Shown here one piece after another: positions 37,839-46,802 of a stretch of DNA of 64,000 nt (the stretch's first letter is position 1; each line of letters starts with the position of its first letter). The notes under the pieces are model-generated. The model was given only the letters and a program-made list of their open reading frames with translations. It was not told where the DNA came from and searched no databases. A program made the translations under genes and the position numbers. Origin of the DNA: a virus; IMG/VR virus record IMGVR_UViG_3300027760_000553, positions 1 through 64,000 of that record; one strand, given 5' to 3'.

Positions 37839-37943
37839 TTACTTCTTCTTTGCTTTTACTGTCCAGACTGGGGCTTTAAGTGCATCTCCACCCCACTCAT
37901 AACCAAGTGCCTTTACAACAAACTTAATAATTTTAATACGCAT
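37839..37943 (-). CDS. 34-aa basic peptide
   Basis: MRIKIIKFVVKALGYEWGGD then APVWTVKAKKK. TAATG overlap upstream and directly adjacent downstream. Confidence 0.5.
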   Translation of the reverse strand: MRIKIIKFVVKALGYEWGGDALKAPVWTVKAKKK

Positions 37944-38143
37944 TATTTAATCCCCTTTCCAAATTTAGCCCAGACTCTTTCATGTAAGAAGTATCCAAGG
38001 GCTTCCCATCCAATATAAATAAGGGCACCAAGACTTGCGTACTCCCATTCGCCAGTAAATAAATAAATGACTCCAGCGACACCAACTAGGTGAAAGGTTT
38101 CCCAACTTGCTGTTTTAAGTAAAGTTCTTTTTGTTGATTCCAT
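37943..38143 (-). CDS. DUF2061-like membrane protein 2
   Basis: 66 aa. STKRTLLKTASWETFHLVGV, then IGWEALGYFLHERVWAKFGKG matches the 32359-32571 protein and DUF2061. It sits beside the endolysin, so a lysis-accessory role is possible. Confidence 0.7.
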   Translation of the reverse strand: MESTKRTLLKTASWETFHLVGVAGVIYLFTGEWEYASLGALIYIGWEALGYFLHERVWAKFGKGIK

Positions 38144-38685
38144 TACTTAACCTTGCTTAACAATGGAGCATCTTCTTCTCCAACATATACTGGACGACCC
38201 CAACCAACTACAGCATTAACTAACTTCTTCTTGTTATTCTTTACATAACCACGAGTCTTCTCTACGCACATTCCTCCGTTGCGCTGATCTCCCTTTGCAG
38301 TCCCTGAAGTGTTTCCTTCAATAACTTGGATTGTTCCATCGCCATTGTTCTTAATGCAAAGACCAACATGCGAAATACGATTTACGCCATCTTCTGGGAA
38401 ATCAAAATAGATCCAGTCTCCTGGTGTTGGATCGTCATTACGAGCATCTGCCCATCGACCCTCTTTCTTAAACTGATCTGATGCTGCTACGGTTGATGCA
38501 GACTTAGGAAATGATTTTACTCCCGCTGTAAATGCACACCATGAAACGAATGATTGGCACCATGGTTGGAAGTTAACCTTCATCCATGCACCGTACTTTG
38601 TTTCATTATCTTTAGGGCCTTCAATTGTGCCCACTTCTTTCTTTGCAACCTCAACGATTGCTTCTAGACTACCTTTTACTGACAT
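38143..38685 (-). CDS. CHAP-domain endolysin
   Basis: 180 aa. QPWCQSFVSWCAFTAGV holds the catalytic Cys, RISHVGLCIKNNG the His, and IQVIEGNTSG the third pol position: a CHAP amidase/endopeptidase. It has no clear separate wall-binding domain. TATAAT and GGAAAGGGGAG sites upstream. It would cleave peptidoglycan at lysis. Confidence 0.85.
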   Translation of the reverse strand: MSVKGSLEAIVEVAKKEVGTIEGPKDNETKYGAWMKVNFQPWCQSFVSWCAFTAGVKSFPKSASTVAASDQFKKEGRWADARNDDPTPGDWIYFDFPEDGVNRISHVGLCIKNNGDGTIQVIEGNTSGTAKGDQRNGGMCVEKTRGYVKNNKKKLVNAVVGWGRPVYVGEEDAPLLSKVK

Positions 38686-38714
38686 TTTATTCTCCCCTTT
38701 CCTATATAATTATA

Positions 38715-39374
38715 TCAAACTTTGTTTAAATCTTCAAGGTATCTTGTATTAAAGCGATTGGCCCAGAAAGACTGATAAACAGTACCTTGGTCTCCATTGT
38801 CCTTTTTAATGGTTAGATGTGGGTGCTTATTTATTAAATAATTTATTTGACCTAGTTTTGGCTCTTGAAATCTTGTATCGACATACTGATATAAAGTATT
38901 CGGATTTTCAGCAATGTAATTTTTTACTTCTTTATCTAGATTAATAGGCCCATCATACTGCTGATTATCTGAACAAGTCCAATAAAACTTTATATCTTTA
39001 AACTTATTTTCAAGTTCTACTAAACTATTAATAAAGTCTTCAAAAATAAAATCAGAATTTTGTACTTCTGAAAACAAAATAAAAATAACATCTGGAGAAT
39101 ATTCAGCAAAATATTCTTTTGCATTTTTTATAACATTTTTATAGTATATATCTTTATCATCTAATGCAAAAAAATCAGAAACTAAAGTATGCTTTCTTAG
39201 TAGTTTGTCTAGTCTAAATGGCCAAACATTTTTAAAAGTTTCATCGTCATGCATTAGATCTGAAGATCCAAAATATACTACATGTAGTTTACTATCATGA
39301 TCCTTTTTAAATTCTTCACACATATAGCCATGAGTATTTTTTGTTCCATCATATTTGCTTAATACTTCTGTCAT
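38715..39374 (-). CDS. SGNH-like protein 3
   Basis: 219 aa. LHVVYFGSSDLMHDDETFKN resembles an SGNH Ser block (GSSD), and the C-terminal HPHLTIKKDNGDQG a weak Asp/His block. It overlaps the carbamoyltransferase gene by 4 bp, so both probably act on the same glycan. Confidence 0.5.
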   Translation of the reverse strand: MTEVLSKYDGTKNTHGYMCEEFKKDHDSKLHVVYFGSSDLMHDDETFKNVWPFRLDKLLRKHTLVSDFFALDDKDIYYKNVIKNAKEYFAEYSPDVIFILFSEVQNSDFIFEDFINSLVELENKFKDIKFYWTCSDNQQYDGPINLDKEVKNYIAENPNTLYQYVDTRFQEPKLGQINYLINKHPHLTIKKDNGDQGTVYQSFWANRFNTRYLEDLNKV

Positions 39375-40810
39375 TTATTATAATCCATTCCTGTTAAAAT
39401 TTTAAAGTCGTATTCTTTTTCCCAATTTAAAATATCGTTGTTATCGTTTAATAAAGGTTGACCCTTAATATTCAGACTTGTATTCAATAATAATGGTACA
39501 CCTGTTTTAAGATAAAACTTATTAATAGTCCTCCACAAACCTCTATGCTGATGCTTGTTTACGGTTTGCACCCTAGATGTACCGTCAGCATGGACTACAG
39601 ATGGAATCTTTTCTGGTTGTAAACATTTAACTGTGTACTGCATATAAGGGCTTGCAAAGTCCATATCAAACCACTCAGAAGCACACTCCTCCATAACTAC
39701 TGGAGCAAATGGTCTAAACAACTCTCTTTGTTTAATTAAATTAACTTTATCTTTAATGTTTGGATCTCTTGGATCTGCAAGAATACTTCTATTTCCTAAT
39801 GCTCTTGGACCGTATTCTGCTCTACCTGATGCTACTGCCACAATTCCATCTTTTAATATACCGTCCACAATTTGCTGAACAGGATACTCTCCACCAAGAT
39901 CGTACCCCAAGTATGGATCTTTCCACTCAATATGTTTTCCATATAGTGCTGCTGCTGCTCCCAAAGAACTTCCAGCATCTCCAGGGTTAGGCATGATCCA
40001 AATCATATCAAATATCTTCCAAAGTAAAGTATTTGCAGAAGAGTTTAACGCACATCCACCCATAAAAACCAAATTCTTTTTACCAGTCATTCTTTGTGCC
40101 ATACGCATAAAATCGTTAAGCCTTTGCTCGTATACCATTTGTACTGACGCTGCTATGTCAAATTTATCTTCTTCTGAAACCCATCCCCAGTCAGTAATTC
40201 CCTTATGAAGGTTATATTTTTGTTGATCGTAATGTGGAAAATATTCATCTACCTTTTTGTAATACTTTGTCCAGTCTCCGTATGCTGCCATACCCATCAT
40301 AATATATTCTTCTTGGTTTGGCATAAGTCCAATCAACTGCGTGAAGGCTGAATAAAATAATCCAAAACTGACTGGATAGTTTTGCTTGTATTTTAACTTA
40401 ATTTTATTTCCTTCACCTGTCCAAATTGTAGAAGTATTGTATTCTCCAATAGCATCTAGGACCACAATCACGGCATCATTAAAGTCACTGGTGTAGTAAC
40501 CTGCTGCTGCATGGGAATAGTGATGACTAAAAGATTTTCTTGGAATACCAGGAAGTTCAAACCTTGGCTTCCATTCCCCAGATCCACCCCTTAAAGCCAG
40601 TCTGGAGGCCTTTAGGAGGGGCTTTTCGTAGTAAGCAATGTGATCTGGTCTGCCGTACTGTAAAGCATCTTTTATTAAACTATCATTCACATACCAATCA
40701 TTTTTTTGCTTACTATATCTTTCAGCATGCCCTGCAAATAATATTTTTTCATCTTTAATTAAGGATACAGAAGCATCATGCGATGTTTCATTTATTCCAA
40801 GAACTATCAT
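39371..40810 (-). CDS. carbamoyltransferase (NodU/CmcH family)
   Basis: 479 aa, full length. N-terminal TsaD/Kae1-like part (MIVLGINETSHDASVSLI; SHHYSHAAAGYYTS metal histidines; FMGGCALN) and a C-terminal part with RAEYGPRALGNRSILADPR. The enzymes transfer carbamoyl from carbamoyl phosphate to sugar hydroxyls. A likely job is decorating a surface or nucleic-acid-linked sugar. Neighbours are oxygenases and a glycosyltransferase. Confidence 0.9.
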   Translation of the reverse strand: MIVLGINETSHDASVSLIKDEKILFAGHAERYSKQKNDWYVNDSLIKDALQYGRPDHIAYYEKPLLKASRLALRGGSGEWKPRFELPGIPRKSFSHHYSHAAAGYYTSDFNDAVIVVLDAIGEYNTSTIWTGEGNKIKLKYKQNYPVSFGLFYSAFTQLIGLMPNQEEYIMMGMAAYGDWTKYYKKVDEYFPHYDQQKYNLHKGITDWGWVSEEDKFDIAASVQMVYEQRLNDFMRMAQRMTGKKNLVFMGGCALNSSANTLLWKIFDMIWIMPNPGDAGSSLGAAAALYGKHIEWKDPYLGYDLGGEYPVQQIVDGILKDGIVAVASGRAEYGPRALGNRSILADPRDPNIKDKVNLIKQRELFRPFAPVVMEECASEWFDMDFASPYMQYTVKCLQPEKIPSVVHADGTSRVQTVNKHQHRGLWRTINKFYLKTGVPLLLNTSLNIKGQPLLNDNNDILNWEKEYDFKILTGMDYNK

Positions 40811-41514
40811 TCTTCACCATTGGATAATCTTTTAGTGTCAAAATCAATATTGTGATACCAGTTTGGCAGAGCATATCTTGGACCTTTTGTAACTGGATAC
40901 ACCTCATGAACATATAAAAAATTTGAAGGGAAAAACAAAATACTACCAGCAGCAGGTTTAAACTTAATTCCTGAATGTTTAAATTCTATTTCTCCACCTT
41001 CATAATCATCATTGAGGTAAAGCAGCACGGATAAAACACGACTGCTGACACCCTGATCTTGATGGGCTGGAAGATGTCCACTTTCATCATATTTTAATAG
41101 ATGCATTGTGTGTTCTCTAGACTTAATGTTTTTTTCTGCAAATGGATAAATTGCAGTTGAGTAGTGCTTTAATGTTGAATCTAACGCCCCAAATAATTCA
41201 GAAGATATACTTAACTGTTCATTAAAGTATGGGTCACAACTAGAAATATCTTTTACCTGTGGAATAAGTTTTTGCCAACAAAACATAAGTTCATTTGAGC
41301 CATTGTTATACGTCCACTTTGTCCAAGGACCCACACACGTATCTTCCAACTGACCATCTTCAACATACATTTTGTCTAGATTTTCTATTTTTTCTATAAT
41401 TGATTTAGGATCTTTAATTACATCTTTATAATAAACTAATCCTAAATCTAATATCTCAAAATTAAAGTTTTGCAAGATGGTACTCCCTTGCCATCCATTT
41501 AGGATTTTTTTCAC
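40807..41514 (-). CDS. 2OG-Fe(II) oxygenase, P4H type
   Basis: 235 aa. GHLPAHQDQGVSSRV (HxD), LNDDYEGGEIEF, FPSNFLYVHEVYPV (distal His) and PRYALPNW follow the prolyl-4-hydroxylase order, close to the 30538 protein. Overlaps both neighbours. Confidence 0.85.
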   Translation of the reverse strand: MKKILNGWQGSTILQNFNFEILDLGLVYYKDVIKDPKSIIEKIENLDKMYVEDGQLEDTCVGPWTKWTYNNGSNELMFCWQKLIPQVKDISSCDPYFNEQLSISSELFGALDSTLKHYSTAIYPFAEKNIKSREHTMHLLKYDESGHLPAHQDQGVSSRVLSVLLYLNDDYEGGEIEFKHSGIKFKPAAGSILFFPSNFLYVHEVYPVTKGPRYALPNWYHNIDFDTKRLSNGEE

Positions 41515-42064
41515 CTATCATAAAGTCTGGATCTGCATGTTTTGGCAAACTTGTATGCATGTATAGGCCAGTAAATCTATGACCGCTTGTTACTTCTGTA
41601 ATGCCATGAATATATTCACTTCCAGAACTTGGAAAAAATACTGCAGAATATTGCTTTGGTTGATACTCAAATCCTTGATTTGGGAAATAAATTTTTCCTC
41701 CAGTGTATTCAGATTCATGGTTTAAATACATTATTGTGCTCCACTCAATAAAAGGTTCTGGGCCTTGAGCGTCTAAATGCAACTCTCCCTTAGTGCCCTC
41801 TGTCCAATGTGAACCAAATGATTTGTATACATATATTGGGTTTAAAAAACCATTGTCTTGTCTGTGTACCTCATTTGAAATGTTTCCATACCTAACCATT
41901 ATATCCATAACTATTTTATTATATGGTAATGATGTTCCTCCATATCTTTGTGCATAGTATGCGGGATAAGGATTTCTTTCTGCAAATGGATCTGTCTGCT
42001 GATCGATCAAAGTCTTTGCGTCTTCTGGACTAATAAAGTTTTCTATTATTTTTATTCTGTGCAT
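41462..42064 (-). CDS. 2OG-Fe(II) oxygenase
   Basis: 200 aa. GELHLDAQGPEPFIEW (HxD), YTGGKIYF, FPSSGSEYIHGITEV and GHRFTGLYMH. Overlaps the 40807 gene by 53 bp and the glycosyltransferase-like gene by 13 bp, showing a tightly packed operon. Confidence 0.85.
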   Translation of the reverse strand: MHRIKIIENFISPEDAKTLIDQQTDPFAERNPYPAYYAQRYGGTSLPYNKIVMDIMVRYGNISNEVHRQDNGFLNPIYVYKSFGSHWTEGTKGELHLDAQGPEPFIEWSTIMYLNHESEYTGGKIYFPNQGFEYQPKQYSAVFFPSSGSEYIHGITEVTSGHRFTGLYMHTSLPKHADPDFMIGEKNPKWMAREYHLAKL

Positions 42065-42924
42065 TTTTCCTCCTCAACCATTATATCATTTATGTGATAT
42101 ATAGAATTATAGCCGTTATGAAATCTTCCAGTTCCCTTTCGATCTAGATTAAAGTCCTGGGTCCTAAACTTATACTCAACATCATTGGTTTCAAATTTCA
42201 TTATTTTTAAATTTTCAATAATAATATTATGAATACTGTTAAACCTTTTTGCAACATCTGTATTAAAATATTTATATATTTTTTTATAATTATGGTTTTC
42301 AGAATATGGCAAATAATCTATTTTTAATTTTGCCTTATTAATATAAACCTTATCTCCAAGAGAAAATATTTTAGTATTATCTTTTATTAAAGTTAGGCTT
42401 AACAATAGATCCTGTCCATATTTTTTTAAAGATTGGTTGTTAAATTCAAACATACTTGAAATATTTTTTTTATCTATTGCAATAAAATCCATATCTATCC
42501 AGTTAGTCTCAAAAACAAAATTGCTACAATCTCCTAAATTTTTTACATAAAAGCCATCAGTGATTAACTTTGCTTCTTTGTTTCCAGAAAAAACAACATT
42601 TGGAATATTTGTAAAATTATCAACCAGATAAAGGTCCCAGTCTTTTTTTAATTCTACTGAATCCGAAACCTCAACATAGTAGTCGTAATCCTTTTTTATT
42701 ATATCTTTTCTATATTCTGTAATTGGAAAATAAGAGTCCCAATATATATGACTATATTTTACTGAGGGTATATTTTTAAAATATGCCGTCCTGTCTATAT
42801 TATTTTGGTCATATACATAAAGTCTTATTCTATTTTTATTGCTATATGAGTCTACCATATTTGCAACAATATCAATTAAGTTATTATTTTTATAAGAATA
42901 TAAAAATATTACTATTTCTTTCAT
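42052..42924 (-). CDS. glycosyltransferase-like protein (GT-A style)
   Basis: 290 aa. KEIVIFLYSYKNNNLIDIVANM then a D-rich strand (YYVEVSDSVELKKDWDLYL) and NWIDMDFIAIDKK. The order resembles a GT-A fold with a loose DxD-like site. Sequence similarity is weak, so this is a context-supported guess. Lies among oxygenases. Confidence 0.5.
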   Translation of the reverse strand: MKEIVIFLYSYKNNNLIDIVANMVDSYSNKNRIRLYVYDQNNIDRTAYFKNIPSVKYSHIYWDSYFPITEYRKDIIKKDYDYYVEVSDSVELKKDWDLYLVDNFTNIPNVVFSGNKEAKLITDGFYVKNLGDCSNFVFETNWIDMDFIAIDKKNISSMFEFNNQSLKKYGQDLLLSLTLIKDNTKIFSLGDKVYINKAKLKIDYLPYSENHNYKKIYKYFNTDVAKRFNSIHNIIIENLKIMKFETNDVEYKFRTQDFNLDRKGTGRFHNGYNSIYHINDIMVEEEKCTE

Positions 42925-43583
42925 TATGCCAATGGAATGTAGTGTTGTTCTTCTGCTTTTTCAATAAATCTTAAAGGAATTATATCGTAAGCAACGGTAA
43001 TTCTTGGACCATCCCAGTCCCAATTTCCTTGTGCATGTGGGTGCCCCATCTCAGAAATAATTAATCTGTTGTCAATATTCTTATTTTCAAAAATAAGTTC
43101 TTCTTTATTTTCTATTTTATAGAATGTTGATGATGGCTCTGCCTTAACACAGTAGTATCCATGAAAGTTTGGTGCCCAAGGTCCACCGTGATCGTGCCAG
43201 TCAAGTTTACCAACCTTTGAGTGATTTATATTAAACCAACCCTGAATCATATATTTTTCTTTTGCGAAGTCTATTCCGTAATATTCACAGGCTTCTTTTA
43301 CTAAATCCCTAACTCCAACATAAAGGTTGTATATTTCTTCGCTGTGAAACTGAAAAACATTATACTCTCTCCACTTTACTGTAGAAATACTTCCAGACTC
43401 AAGCCAGTATTCTTGTTTCTCTGAATGCAATTTTGATACGCCAAAAACCTCACCCTGCTCAATTTGATCATATTTCTTATGCAAGAATTTAGACATCTTG
43501 TCTAGATCATTATTTAAAAACTTTTCAAAAAACTTATGAGGCTTATTGTATAGTTTTGGTATGTTGTAAAAGTCGTGATTCAT
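42924..43583 (-). CDS. 2OG-Fe(II)-oxygenase-like protein
   Basis: 219 aa. KLDWHDHGGPWAPNFHG resembles the metal-binding front; MGHPHAQGNWDWDGPRITVAYDI the distal His and Arg. The motif order fits a jelly-roll oxygenase, but the HxD spacing is unusual (HDH). Overlaps its neighbour by one base. Confidence 0.65.
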   Translation of the reverse strand: MNHDFYNIPKLYNKPHKFFEKFLNNDLDKMSKFLHKKYDQIEQGEVFGVSKLHSEKQEYWLESGSISTVKWREYNVFQFHSEEIYNLYVGVRDLVKEACEYYGIDFAKEKYMIQGWFNINHSKVGKLDWHDHGGPWAPNFHGYYCVKAEPSSTFYKIENKEELIFENKNIDNRLIISEMGHPHAQGNWDWDGPRITVAYDIIPLRFIEKAEEQHYIPLA

Positions 43584-43603
43584 TTTTCTCCCTTTAGTTT
43601 TTC

Positions 43604-44335
43604 TTAATATCTCTTTTTATTCCATGCAAACTTTTTATAGTGTGCAGTAATATGTGATCTTCTTTGTTCTTCTAAAATCTTATGTTTTTCATAAGACTCC
43701 TTTGACATATCTATGTCGATTTCCCAATCATCTCTCTTGATTGGTATCATTTGCATTATTGGTGTCCCCTGCTCTATTGTACCAAAAAAGTCTCTTTTTA
43801 GAAAAAATGGTATAAATACTGGAAGACCCCAAACATCTGCATCTACAATTCCAGATGGTACATAGAATGGCAAGTCAAAACGGTTGAGTGGGTGAGTGAT
43901 TAGTATTGAGTATCCTGGTGGTGTTTCATAGTACCAGTTCATTTTAAACCCAAAATGTATGGGGTGGCAATCTTTTGGTATTGCCATATCAACATTAAAT
44001 CTTTTATCTATAATTGGAATATCTTTTTTCCATGACACAACTGGCATATTGTCATTATCAAAATCAACATGTACGTCATCCTCTAATCTGTAAATGTACC
44101 CAGCAGTCATTGAGTCTAAGAATGGTACACAAAGTTTTGTTGAAACATCTGAGCCATCAGAGCCACGATCATTAATTGGAAAGAGGTTTTTCATATCATT
44201 GCTAGTTCCATATTTGTAACCAACAAGATCTTTATACCAATCTGGAATCATCCTACTTGCACTTACTGGCTCTACCAACATATCTATAAATTTAGGATCA
44301 TTTGATGCTGGAACAAACTTTACCTTATTAGTCAT
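43604..44335 (-). CDS. cupin-like modification-operon protein
   Basis: 243 aa. ASRMIPDWYKDLVGYKYG, FGFKMNWYYETPPGYSILIT and PFYVPSGIVDADVWGLPVFIP are the strong blocks. I recognise the family from phages and cyanobacteria, function unknown. Paralogues are at 5548 and probably 44328. Confidence 0.55.
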   Translation of the reverse strand: MTNKVKFVPASNDPKFIDMLVEPVSASRMIPDWYKDLVGYKYGTSNDMKNLFPINDRGSDGSDVSTKLCVPFLDSMTAGYIYRLEDDVHVDFDNDNMPVVSWKKDIPIIDKRFNVDMAIPKDCHPIHFGFKMNWYYETPPGYSILITHPLNRFDLPFYVPSGIVDADVWGLPVFIPFFLKRDFFGTIEQGTPIMQMIPIKRDDWEIDIDMSKESYEKHKILEEQRRSHITAHYKKFAWNKKRY

Positions 44336-44990
44336 TATATTCTTTCTTTATTTGCTCAATTGTTTCTGAATCTTTTATAATTATATCACATATAGGAGTT
44401 CCTGTGTCTATAATGCCGTATCTTTCATCTTTCATGTGCTTACCACTTTTATTGATAAAAAAATGTATCCATTTTGTATCTAGTATGTGTTTTGAAAAAT
44501 CAACCTTATTGAAATAAACAGTATCTGTTATTAAATTAAATACAGTTTCATCACCAAAATTATTTGATATTTTGCATTCAATATCTTTATTTATTAACCA
44601 TGGAAGATAAAACTTATACAAGGCATTAAAACTAATATCTTGCTTATCGTAGGCGAGTTCCGATGGGTAGAACTGTCTTTGCCAACATTTGTCAAGTGCA
44701 TAGAGTCCATTGTACTTTGGTTCAACCCAAATTTCGGCGTGAGTTTTTTGACGCAAAACAACATGATCATCATTAACAATTAACTCTGGTTTATTATGAA
44801 ATATTTCTGCATACCTATTTACTGGAACTAAAAATTTATTAATGTAACTTTGATCAAACACATGACCAGAGACTCCCCACTCTGGATAAAGTCTACTACC
44901 TATAACCAAATCAGAAAAACTTTTGTTAGCAGAATTAATCCAATACTCAGAACCAACTATGCCATTTTTGGATAAATCATCATTTGGCAT
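44328..44990 (-). CDS. cupin-like protein 2
   Basis: 220 aa. YKFYLPWLINKDIECKIS and GIIDTGTPICDIIIKD echo the 43604 protein (QGTPIMQMIPI). Start is ATG 44990 immediately downstream of the methylase gene. Divergent copy, unknown role. Confidence 0.5.
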   Translation of the reverse strand: MPNDDLSKNGIVGSEYWINSANKSFSDLVIGSRLYPEWGVSGHVFDQSYINKFLVPVNRYAEIFHNKPELIVNDDHVVLRQKTHAEIWVEPKYNGLYALDKCWQRQFYPSELAYDKQDISFNALYKFYLPWLINKDIECKISNNFGDETVFNLITDTVYFNKVDFSKHILDTKWIHFFINKSGKHMKDERYGIIDTGTPICDIIIKDSETIEQIKKEYND

Positions 44991-45716
44991 TTAATTATCC
45001 TTAATAATAAAGTTACTAACAACAAGAACTATCCTTGTGTTATCATTTATTTGTTTTATTTTATCATGGTTTGCTACAAAATCTATATCACCAATCACAG
45101 AAAACTCTGTAGGCAGTGTCATGTTGCAGCAAATTGCAATCTGCTTTTTTACTTTTTCAAAATTATAATTTTTAATTAAATAATCAAGTACTTCCATAAG
45201 ATTATCCGCATATAGTGGTGTTACAAATGACCCTGCAGTATCCTTATGTTTCTTTAAGTTTTCTATAACTGTATGGATACCATGCGATATAGTGATATCT
45301 CCACCAACAAAGCCACTAATTACATAGGCATTAAGGAATGCGTTTGGTCCAGGTACAACCACATACTCAAAGTTATTTTTAATGCATTCCTGAATAAACT
45401 GACTTCCTGGATCTGCAACCCCAATTAGACCTTCTGATGCTACAAGCAATACTGTTTTTCCAGATTCAATATATTCTTTGAAAAGTTTGATTTGATCTGG
45501 ATCAGCATATGTTGAATCTTTGCTTTTTAAAACAACTATGTCTTTTTTAATTTTAAGTTGTTTTATTATGTTTATAGCATTAATCTCTGAATCATCACTA
45601 AAAATAACATCTGAACTAACAAAATAGTCTAGCATTCTTTGAGACATATCGGAAATATTACCAATATGCATTGATCCAACAATTAATTTACCACTCTTTG
45701 CTGAGGTGGCAGGCAT
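44991..45716 (-). CDS. RsmI-like SAM-dependent methylase
   Basis: 241 aa from ATG 45716. LIVGSMHIGNISDMSQRML, TVLLVASEGLIGVADPGSQF and FEYVVVPGPNAFLNAYVISGFVGG match the tetrapyrrole-methylase fold of RsmI, which methylates C1402 of 16S rRNA. No ATG, GTG or TTG lies between the tRNA-Asn 3' end and the first strand, so the start codon appears to sit inside the tRNA gene. Confidence 0.75.
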   Translation of the reverse strand: MPATSAKSGKLIVGSMHIGNISDMSQRMLDYFVSSDVIFSDDSEINAINIIKQLKIKKDIVVLKSKDSTYADPDQIKLFKEYIESGKTVLLVASEGLIGVADPGSQFIQECIKNNFEYVVVPGPNAFLNAYVISGFVGGDITISHGIHTVIENLKKHKDTAGSFVTPLYADNLMEVLDYLIKNYNFEKVKKQIAICCNMTLPTEFSVIGDIDFVANHDKIKQINDNTRIVLVVSNFIIKDN

Positions 45717-45773
45717 CGATCCTGCGACATCCGAATTAACAGTTCGGCACTCTACCATCTGAGTTACACCCCA
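45701..45773 (-). tRNA. tRNA-Asn (GTT)
   Basis: Acceptor TGGGGTG/CACCTCA, anticodon stem CCGAA/TTCGG with loop CTGTTAA, T stem GCAGG/CCTGC, discriminator G. Overlaps the N-terminus of the RsmI-like frame. Confidence 0.9.
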
Positions 45774-45780
45774 AAACCTT

Positions 45781-46566
45781 TTATGCTGTTACTTTTACTG
45801 GCTTGCCAATAATAGATCCCACAGAAACATATTGTGCTGCAACAGATGCTGTAGCAGAAGATGTTGTTAGTGGAATAGTCTTAAACAGTGTTGATGAAAA
45901 GTTGTCACCAATCAAAGGTAGTCTGACAAGATTTGCAGAGTATTTAACTGATGTTGAATCAGCAAAACCTGGTGTAGTTACAGCATTGACTGATGAAAGA
46001 CACGCTGGATAGTCAATCTTTGTGCTTCCAAATGTATTTCCTGCTGAGGCAAATACTTGAATTCCCTTAGAGTTAAGAGAACTAATTAAGGATTTAATCA
46101 TTGCATCTGCAGCATCAACTGTGTATGGTGCAGAAGATGATGGCATGCATGGCTTTGATGGACTATTAAAGTATCTTGAAAATGATACTGCACCAATATT
46201 TTGAGAATTACTATCTACCCATTTTAAAGCCTCAATAAACATTACTGGTGTTACATCTGCAACAGACTTTGAACTTGCTGGTGCTGATCTAAGAGCAATA
46301 ATTTTAATACTTGGGTTTTGACGCTTTGCAACTTCAACCATTGCATTGCCATGATTAATGTTATTTCCAATACTTGAATTTGTAATAGTAACAACATCTG
46401 TGCATGAAGATTTTGTTTCTACAACAATGCATGAAACATTTAAACCCGAAACCTTAGAATCAAAATAACTATCAATAATGACAAGTGACTTTGAGTCTGC
46501 TCCATTTGCTTGAACTGGTACTACAACTGAAAATAATACTACTGCTAGTGCTACGATCTTTTTCAT
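45781..46566 (-). CDS. secreted subtilisin-like (S8) protease
   Basis: Start MKKIVALAVVLFSVVVPVQANGA at 46566 is a signal peptide. Then SLVIIDSYFDS (Asp), INHGNAMVEVAKR (His), VFASAGNTFGS (oxyanion Asn) and TSSATASVAAQYV (Ser, as in GTSMATPHVA) give the full S8 order. Two Cys-containing loops fit an exported protein. Phage use is unclear: host envelope proteins or receptor trimming. Confidence 0.8.
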   Translation of the reverse strand: MKKIVALAVVLFSVVVPVQANGADSKSLVIIDSYFDSKVSGLNVSCIVVETKSSCTDVVTITNSSIGNNINHGNAMVEVAKRQNPSIKIIALRSAPASSKSVADVTPVMFIEALKWVDSNSQNIGAVSFSRYFNSPSKPCMPSSSAPYTVDAADAMIKSLISSLNSKGIQVFASAGNTFGSTKIDYPACLSSVNAVTTPGFADSTSVKYSANLVRLPLIGDNFSSTLFKTIPLTTSSATASVAAQYVSVGSIIGKPVKVTA

Positions 46567-46583
46567 TTTATTCCTTTTCATTT

Positions 46584-46787
46584 TTACGATATCATCAATC
46601 TGACGACATGTTGGCATGGGTCGCCACCTGCTTCCCATTCTTCTGCTTCTTCTTCACCTATGTATTCATATCCACCATCATGGGTATTGCAATATGGTGG
46701 TGTTACCCAACCACGATCAATACCGTTTGACAACCAGATACCAAATTCTTGTTCTTCAGGTGACAAATCATCGTGTGTGTGATTCAT
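46584..46787 (-). CDS. 67-aa conserved actinophage protein
   Basis: Leaderless: TATACT (46794-46799), six bases, ATG. DLSPEEQEFGIWLSNGIDRGW, then PPYCNTHDGGYEYIG and a GGDPCQHVVRLM end. Frequently seen in actinophages; C/H ligands could bind zinc. Confidence 0.65.
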   Translation of the reverse strand: MNHTHDDLSPEEQEFGIWLSNGIDRGWVTPPYCNTHDGGYEYIGEEEAEEWEAGGDPCQHVVRLMIS

Positions 46788-46802
46788 ACTTTAAGTATAC
46801 TC

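Noticed and set aside
45717-45758. ATG 45758 as start of the RsmI-like protein
   Set aside because: It lies deep inside tRNA-Asn; the residues are tRNA sequence read as protein. Position 45716 is the least bad standard start.
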